Source of the DNA: Siphonodentalium dalli
Taxonomy: Eukaryota > Mollusca > Scaphopoda > Gadilida > Siphonodentaliidae
Assembly (NCBI GenBank): GCA_032622095.1
Contig: CP136067.1
Coordinates: forward strand, 98,756,707-98,820,706
Length of the DNA stretch: 64,000 nucleotides
Direction: 5' to 3'
Positions 57,634-64,000 of this stretch are shown here, one piece after another; the stretch's first letter is position 1; each line of letters opens with the position of its first letter. Under the pieces are notes generated by a model that was not told where the DNA came from, searched no databases, and saw only the letters and a program-made list of their open reading frames with translations. The position numbers were made by a program, and so were the translations under genes.

Positions 57634-59504
57634 TAACTCCCTGGATGCCATCTTAACTTCCACCCTGTATCCAGTTGATAAATTTTTATCATAATGGGCC
57701 AGAATACCCACATATCATGGCTCATCTCAGTTCCGTCTCAAAGTTCTGCCCATTCCCTTTCAATAATATGGCCAGAAGCACAAAAGAGGTTTTCCGCAAA
57801 ATTCCATACTGCAACTTTAAAATGAATTTGTCATGCCCCATACGGAAATGGGACAAACATAATAGAACGTAGTTGTCAGTTAATTACATTGTAACTAACA
57901 CGTACAATAACCAAGTGAGTCACAATTTGCCACCTTTTTTCGGATAATGCAGAGAATAATGTTCGGGATATGTTAACTTTTAACTTTTTACAAATTTGGT
58001 TGCCATTTTGGAAGCCATCTTGAGCAATTTAGTCTATAAACACCGTAGTGTGATACATTTAAGATAGACCAAAACAATAAACACCTTTCAATCCAAAGAT
58101 ACTTACATTTTACTTGAACAAATGATCGAACCCTGAAAAGTTAATTTTTGCCGATATTTATGTCAAGTTTGTGAGAGATAAATCCAATATTTCTGGTGAT
58201 GTCAGTGGTGACAATAGTAAAAATGATCCATGGTGCATCAGACATGTTAGTATGCAATGTATAGAAAACAGATTAGTCAATTGTGTACATCAACCACAAC
58301 TTGTAAGCGATTGCAGGACCCCCTGGGGCAATATTTACCATTTTCCATATTTTGGCGGCCATTTTCGCAGCCATTTTGAGCCAAGGTAAGATTTATGGTT
58401 CCAGATATTTGGAATATTCATAGGTAATGATATGCCTCACTTACATTACAATGTTCTGTTCATTTCTTGTTGAAATATGACTAGAATCCCAATTGTGATT
58501 TTTTTTAAATTTTGTACTGCGTTCTGTAAAAGCAAATTTTTGAGGGATCGGAAGGGGTTAGGACCCCAATCATTGCATATTTAATTGCTCCAATTATCAG
58601 TTAATATACAAAACACAAAATAAAGTTGCATTACTCAACCAGTTCCACACAGCATGAATTCATCTAGAAGATATTTGTGAAAAAATGTCATTTTCAACTT
58701 CCGGCGGCCATTTTGGTGGCCATCTTGGATGGTGAGTTTCAATTTTGGCCCAAAAAAGTGTCATTATGTCTTAGCTTCACGAAAATATATACATTTGTAT
58801 ACATTTTACTAGATTTTCCCGCTATAATTTTTATAAAACTGGCTCACTTATAGTTCTAGAAAATGGATCGGGTTGGGAGGGGGGATAAGTCTCGTTCTTA
58901 TCAGAAAACGACATGAATATATATTTCTTAAGTTGATCGTATCGATTTAGGGATGTATTGGTTGTAATAGTGCAACGTTCCAGGGGTGTACGCACATACA
59001 CAGACGTTGGACGAATGCAATCATGTAAATAAAAGTTATTTTTTTCGTTTTGAGGGGTGACCCGATGACCCCCTTCTTATCTTAAAACCCCAGGAAAAGT
59101 TGCTTCTTAAGTTGTGTTTTTATAATTAGTATATATCAAAGTACTTTGAGACCAAAAATCATGGATGTACGCGAAAGTATAAAAAAAAGTGAAAAATCAC
59201 GTTTTGGGGTTCAGCATGGGACCCCCTTTCTTATCTGAAAACCCCAGGAAAATCCCTTTCTTAAGTTGTGTTTTCTTAATCAGTACACTTAGGAGTATCA
59301 TCAAACCAAAATTCATCGATGTACGCGGAAGTGTAAATAGAAGTGATTTTTGGCACTTTTTGGGGTTCAGCAGCCCCTAAACCCCAGGAATGCGCAACTT
59401 AAGAAATCGGTTTTTCAGAATGTTCCATTATTGGTACCAACTTTAGGGGGTCAAACCTTTTGTACGCAAAAGTGTAAATGGAACATATGCGGGCTCCCTA
59501 ACTA

Positions 59505-59647
59505 TTACGTCAACGATCCGATTCGGGTGATGCCCAGACAATTTCTGGTTATTCATCAGAGTTAAATCACAATAAAGGTAGTCATAGTTTCAATGAAGGT
59601 GACAGTAATGGATTTAATTTATCGGACACAACAGTGTAGAATAAATA
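59505..59647. other. Spacer, nothing recognised
   Basis: Short stretch between two inverted-repeat elements. Confidence 0.4.
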
Positions 59648-59818
59648 CAGAACACAACTTGCATCATAATCGCCAATCTTTCATCGAACTCGTTGCGGAC
59701 GGCGCATAGTTACATTTCGCTCAAGCTACGCTCTCGCGAAATATATCCTTGCGCCATCCGCAACGCATTCGATAAAAGACTCTCGATTAAGATGCGCGTT
59801 GTGTTCTGCATATATAGC
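59648..59818. repeat. 171-bp foldback repeat
   Basis: The left arm from 'cagaacacaacttgcat' and the right arm (inverse from 59818) pair imperfectly over ~72 bp, including 'cgttgcgga'. The centre contains 'tttcgctcaagctacgctctcgcgaaa', a smaller hairpin. It is MITE-like; no target duplication was seen. Confidence 0.7.
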
Positions 59819-61599
59819 TCATTAAGAGGGGCAAAACAAGTTTAAAATTGCGATTTTTGGGTCTCTTTTTACAATACATCTCAGACATATCTTGCCATTT
59901 GACAACGAAATCATGACACTATTATATTAAATATCTTGAAGCATCTACATTGCAACAAGTTAGCCCAAAAATTGTGTTTCTCTACTTGTATGTCTCATTT
60001 TGCCGAATTTAAAAACAAACAGCGATTTTTGCTGAATTTTGGCTTTTAAGTATCTCAAAGTCATCTGGCATCATTCGTATATTTCACACCTGGTCCTATC
60101 TGGTGCGAAATGTCACAACCTTCAAATAAATATATCACAAGCTTGTCTGTGGTGCGGATGGACTAAACTTTCTGAAATTGATTCCGTTCGCTCAACTTTA
60201 TTCTGGGAACAAGAAATGAAGCAGCCATTAAGATGGACGGACCAGGAGTAACGCTCTTATGGGTAATCAAATATTAAACAGTGCCACTGTACACCTGAAA
60301 GACATAAGTGGCAAGCTGGCCCTGTCGATCTGGTAGAAAACATTGAGACGCGCAGTAAGTATCGATACCCATCGTGGTCAAGTGATATATTTGTCATGAT
60401 CTACGTCATCGGTGCGTTGTCGCGTTCTTTGGTTAGTCAGAACAATAAGTGTCTACATGAAACATTCATGCATTGATTGTGGTCGCTTTGTCACAACAAA
60501 TTCCAATATTTTAACACACTTTAGATACATATGTTCTTGAGTGTTTGATACATGGATTCCCTCGAATCGAAGCATCATATTGTCTTCCTTTCTCTGCCAG
60601 AATCGTATTTCGGCCCAGTAGAACTCCGTGTGAGATTAGCGACGCTGTGGAGCTTGCCTGTCTCTTTTAACCAACAAGCTTCAATCGCAACGGCTCGGCC
60701 ATTTCCGTGTTCGCGTGAAAATAACCTCTACCATAACTAGGCACCATATTCGCGTATAAAGCTGTATTGCACACCCCTGGTTACTAATATTATACAGCAC
60801 AATTTGGGAGAATGCAGAGGCTTACAACAGATCAATAAATCAATAATTAAATAAGTAGCAATAACAAGCGATAACTTGTACTGATAGCAAATAAGTAGTT
60901 CAAGTTCAACATAAGTTTCCGTGGTATAGTATGCACATTTTCAGTCACGTGATAGACATAGTCCGGCAAATATGGGGTCTATTTATGAGAGAGGTTATTT
61001 CCATGCGAAATCGGAAATGAACGAGCCGTTGCGATTGTAACAAACACAAACGAACACTAGCGGGATAAGTAAATAGGAAATAACTCAAAATTAAATATCG
61101 AAATCCACATAATAAAATTACTTGTAATACAACCTTGCCTAAACCTACATACAAGACTCGTCCTGATTGGTCAGTGGCCTGTATTCCCATGGAGACACGG
61201 CCGTCGTTTTGTGGTACAATTCTAGATATTCTGAATTGTACCATAAAAACATTGTGGTACAATCAGTGCAATGCTGCCAACGCTTCAAACTTTCAGAAGT
61301 CAAACCACACGGGCATTGGTTAATGTCATCCTATATACCGAAGAAAGAGACATATAATGACTACCTACTGTACTATATTGAATTTTATTTGAGATAGAAC
61401 GACACTAAGTCTTAACTGAAAAGGCAATGAAAAGGGGTCGCCGTTCAATAGTGACGTCATGTTTGACGTTACAGTTCTAAGAGAAGAACTGTTTGGTGGA
61501 AAATCATACCACGCAGAATTAGAAAATGGGCTAAATATTATATAGCAGATTGAACGTATGTCACTATAATTTCGACCAAAAGATACAGTCGAATTACAA
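59819..61599. other. Intergenic with an inverted dispersed repeat
   Basis: 60680-60737 and 60984-61040 are inverted relatives ('gcaacggctcg'..'atttccg'..'ataacctct') of the repeat at 32459-32530. Otherwise no gene or element is supported. Confidence 0.4.
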
Positions 61600-61746
61600 A
61601 AGAAATAAATACACTGCGCATCGGCGTGTAAAGTAGAATTTGACCACATAAACTGATTGTAGGACTCCGCTTCGCGTCGTCCTACAACCAGTTTCTTTGT
61701 GGTCAAATTCTACTATACACGCCGATGCGCAGTGTATTTATTTCTT
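61600..61746. repeat. 147-bp foldback repeat with ~66-bp arms
   Basis: The left arm 'aagaaataaatacactgcgc' through 'gattgtagga' is inverted to 61680-61746 with few differences, around a 13-nt CG-rich loop. Typical of palindromic MITEs or hairpin elements. Confidence 0.85.
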
Positions 61747-61985
61747 AGGTATACAACTCTACTATGCGATATATTACCACGCACTTCAGAACGTCAATTA
61801 GAACGTATATTTATAACTATCTGTACTTGTTTTCGTTTGTGTTCGTTGTTTAGACAGTAGTGTTACCACTCCAATGAATGCCGGCAGTGTAGGTGGACAG
61901 GCAATCTATATCGTGCACCCTGGTCAAGTATAGTCATGTTAATTTGCTATGATGTGAGTAGTATAGTCTACCCTTTCTAGTATAC

Positions 61986-62550
61986 CGTTTGATTGTTGAT
62001 TTGAGCGCCTGATCCTGAGCTAACAGGGGTTACAGGTCACTACGCGTGGGTGTATATCGGTGAAGGTTATCACCAGAATAGCGCCTGATTATCACGGGTA
62101 ATAAACAATGCGTGTATGTCTAGGTTTTTTTTTTGGATCGCGGGTACTAAACAATGCGTGTATGTCTAAATGATATCTCTCTCGCGTTAACCCTACCGCT
62201 TATCGACTATTCATGTAATATGAAAGAAAATATGTACTCGGGTGACTACTATCAGAGGTATATATTAATCACGAGAATAACTCGCCAGCGTCGCGCGCGG
62301 TAGCGATAAACCAGATCGCGTGTACTATACACAGTGGTAAATAATATATGTATTGGTTTGACTGCCTAAACCCTAAGCGCATAATCCTGAGCTATCAGGG
62401 TGGGGGTGTATGCCACGCCGCGTGGGTGTATATGGGCGAATGTTATCACGATAATAGCGCCTCATTATCGCGGGTACTAAACAATGCGTGTATTTCTAAA
62501 CGATATTTCCCTCGCGTTAACCCTACCGCTTATCGCCTGCGTTTCCGATA
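61986..62550 (+). repeat. Direct repeat, ~370-bp spacing, beside Polinton-like genes
   Basis: 61986-62206 and 62354-62550 share 'gatcctgagctaaca', 'cgcgtgggtgtata', 'aatagcgcctgattatc', 'gggtactaaacaatgcgtgt' and 'cgcgttaaccctaccgctta'. A third short piece lies at 62545-62575. Because the adjacent viral-like genes end at 62951, these repeats may be subterminal to that element. Confidence 0.65.
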
Positions 62551-62950
62551 AATGATATATCCCTCGCGTTAACCCAAGACTTCCAATAGACTATATCTGA
62601 GAAATTTCTCGCGCACAAATTCTATAGTTATAGTTATTATAATAGTGATTATTGTAAGCCTAATAAATCTGATAACAGGAATATCCTATGCACTATACGG
62701 TCTGGCAATTCTTTCGCTGGTTCAACAAAGAAACCTCTTCAATATTTATCCGGCACCTCATGGGGGGGGGGTGTGTTACTTCACCGAGAATCCCTATTAC
62801 CACACCCAAATATTGATATATCGGTGTGTCTCCACCCACACCCCTATATTTATGTCCAAATACAATAAATGGAACCCAACACAAACAAATAAACAACTAA
62901 TGTATCAACATTTGCTTTATTCGACACCAAGAATAACAGGTTTATTTCAG
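62551..62950. other. Spacer, nothing recognised
   Basis: Contains a G10 run at about 62762-62771. No coding sequence is supported. Confidence 0.4.
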
Positions 62951-63655
62951 TTAATTATCCATATTGTCATCGTCGTCATCTTGCTCAGAGTCTATATGTT
63001 TATCGTTTTTGTCCTTACTGTTATTCTTCATGTACTCCATCAGGAGGGGTTTATATCTCCTCAATGAAATCCGAACGGCAGGGAGTATATCATAGCTATC
63101 ATTTAGCATCTTATACACACGATCCATGATTTTGATATGAGTTTTCCGACCACTAACTTCGAGTAAATTTTGTATAAATGCAGCGTATATGTTTAAAAAA
63201 CGCCTCTCATATTCGGGCCATATCTTCACATTTGATTTTTCTTCAGCCTCTTCTTCCGTCAACCCTTTCTTCATATAGCGTTCAACTAATTCATCTAATT
63301 CTGCTTTATTGTCATCTAGGGCCTGTAACCACACATCTTCGAAATAGTCGTTTTCTTTTTCAGTCGGAAGTGTTAATATTTGTCTGACCTGGTCCGGAAT
63401 TGATTCTATTTTCTTTGTGTCAATTTTCTGTTTTTTATTATTCACCGGTGCTTCTTCACTTGCTTCTCTTTTCTTCCTATCAGAACACCAATTTTTAATG
63501 TGCCTTTGTACATCATGCTGGGTCTCAAACACGACACCACAATCGTCACAGCTTGGCATGATACCGTCTTCGCTTTCAGAGTCGTATTCCTGCTCTGACA
63601 ATAGCCTAGGGTATGTCGTTTCAATGAGGTTATCTTTCGTTTGATGCGTTATCAC
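62951..63655 (-). CDS. C2H2-like zinc-finger protein of a Polinton/adintovirus-like element
   Basis: A minus-strand frame of 234 codons; the 63655 start is not ATG. The first in-frame ATG is at residue 33, right before the finger, so the true start is uncertain. Residues ~35-58 give 'CDDCGVVFETQHDVQRHIKNWC', a CxxC...HxxxxC finger. A basic Lys/Arg stretch follows (nuclear-localisation-like), then a charged, probably helical region ('VERYMKKGLTEEEAEEKS') and an Asp-rich C-terminus. In my recollection similar proteins accompany packaging ATPases in metazoan Polinton-like elements; this is from memory and untested. The gene lies just downstream of the ATPase remnant on the same strand, as in a viral gene cluster. 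Confidence 0.55.
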   Translation of the reverse strand: MITHQTKDNLIETTYPRLLSEQEYDSESEDGIMPSCDDCGVVFETQHDVQRHIKNWCSDRKKREASEEAPVNNKKQKIDTKKIESIPDQVRQILTLPTEKENDYFEDVWLQALDDNKAELDELVERYMKKGLTEEEAEEKSNVKIWPEYERRFLNIYAAFIQNLLEVSGRKTHIKIMDRVYKMLNDSYDILPAVRISLRRYKPLLMEYMKNNSKDKNDKHIDSEQDDDDDNMDN

Positions 63656-63680
63656 CTCGACGGACTCATCAACAGTACGG

Positions 63681-64000
63681 TTATTTGGTAATATTCTTTT
63701 TTTCTTTTATACTGGCCTTTGTCAACATTATATTACTGCGCAGTCGCAAACTTTCTGGAGTATTCGTTTTAAGTCAACTACGAGATAACCAAAGGGTTGA
63801 TTGGTAGCTTTATTGAAATGGGACATAAAGTGTTGCGTTTTCTCTGGATACATTTGACGAGCTAGAGTCATTACCTGCATTTTATCTACGGGGTTGTTGA
63901 ATAGAATCAAGTAGTGGCAATTTCTCCGTTGGGTGGGGTCCTTGTTATAGTACAGAGATTGGTTAATCGCAAACACGGATATACCCAAATGGTGACTACC
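63681..64000 (-). pseudogene. C-terminal end of a FtsK/HerA-type DNA-packaging ATPase, frameshifted
   Basis: The minus-strand frame is open to the window edge. It shows 'ISVFAINQ', like the sensor strand with a conserved Gln in HerA/FtsK-type viral packaging ATPases. It then has 'CHYLILFNNPVDKMQ', 'LARQMYP' and 'FGYLVVDLK', a C-terminal signature I associate with Polinton/Maverick and adintovirus-like ATPases. Right after 'VVDLK' the frame is lost at a run of four A (plus-strand T 63767-63770). The family-like tail continues in another frame and stops at 63681. The enzyme would pump DNA into capsids. The break suggests an inactive endogenous copy, though a sequencing indel in a homopolymer is possible. 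The Walker A/B region lies outside the window. Confidence 0.65.

Larger units (their letters stand above)
53436..59504. mobile_element. 6.07-kb giant palindromic (foldback-type) element
   Basis: The left end TAGTTAGGGAGCCCGCATAT (53436) recurs inverted at the right end (59504). Sequence from 53436 to ~55265 is the reverse complement of ~57634-59504, each arm about 1.8 kb. The arms enclose two oppositely oriented minisatellite blocks and a central hairpin. No transposase or other coding domain was found in any part. The outer flanks show no clear target duplication beyond a possible TA. Long TIRs with subterminal tandem repeats and no coding capacity resemble Foldback elements, but the superfamily is undetermined. 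Confidence 0.85.

Noticed and set aside
61365..61706. 113-codon minus-strand frame
   Set aside because: It reads through the hairpin element at 61600-61746, so it is not a natural gene.
1..64000. tRNA, rRNA or snRNA genes
   Set aside because: Scanned by eye for A/B boxes and conserved cores on both strands; no convincing match. A covariance-model scan would be decisive.

Overview
The window looks like intergenic DNA from a repeat-rich invertebrate. The AT-rich background, the many 'aagatggccgcc'-type dispersed repeats, the dense non-autonomous Helitrons, MULE and hAT elements, and a Polinton-like relic suggest a marine lophotrochozoan, possibly a mollusc. That assignment is inference only. 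No tRNA, rRNA, operon or CRISPR was found. Very little host coding sequence is visible. The clearest case is one first coding exon of a secreted protein with a PAN/apple-like cysteine pattern (44760..44442, minus strand).

Layout. Positions 1-31000 are dominated by a duplicated block. Each copy has a CpG-rich promoter-like segment with a TATA box and a 23-codon ORF (1440-2200 and 18295-19105), an 'aagatggctgc' repeat, a long head-to-tail array of Helitron-like units (2526-12759 and 22130-28415), and the same 1.3-kb downstream flank (12760-14075 and 28416-29770). The Helitron call rests on recurring ends: units begin near TCTACTATATATTTTGAG and finish in a GC hairpin, an 11-nt spacer and CTAG, abutting the next unit with no bases between. 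Three 3'-end families share this design. Two further minus-strand units lie at 17338-18222. No Rep/helicase gene is present, so all units are non-autonomous.

Positions 30000-43700 hold palindromic and tandem repeats and a 1.1-kb MULE insertion (37621-38711) with a 10-bp target duplication and a transposase remnant. Positions 43600-48200 hold a 44-bp-arm hairpin, the PAN-like exon, a MULE-type MITE with a 9-bp target duplication and a hAT element with an 8-bp target duplication and a decayed BED finger. Positions 50800-51560 hold a dead LINE 3' end. Positions 53436-59504 form a 6-kb palindrome with 1.8-kb terminal arms and an asymmetric minisatellite core. The right end (62950-64000, minus) holds two neighbouring genes that look Polinton/adintovirus-like: the frameshifted C-terminal end of a packaging ATPase and a C2H2-like zinc-finger protein.

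The elements act mainly as layers of insertion and duplication rather than as a pathway. The strongest structural stories are the Helitron concatemers, the repeated ~16-17 kb block, and the giant foldback element.
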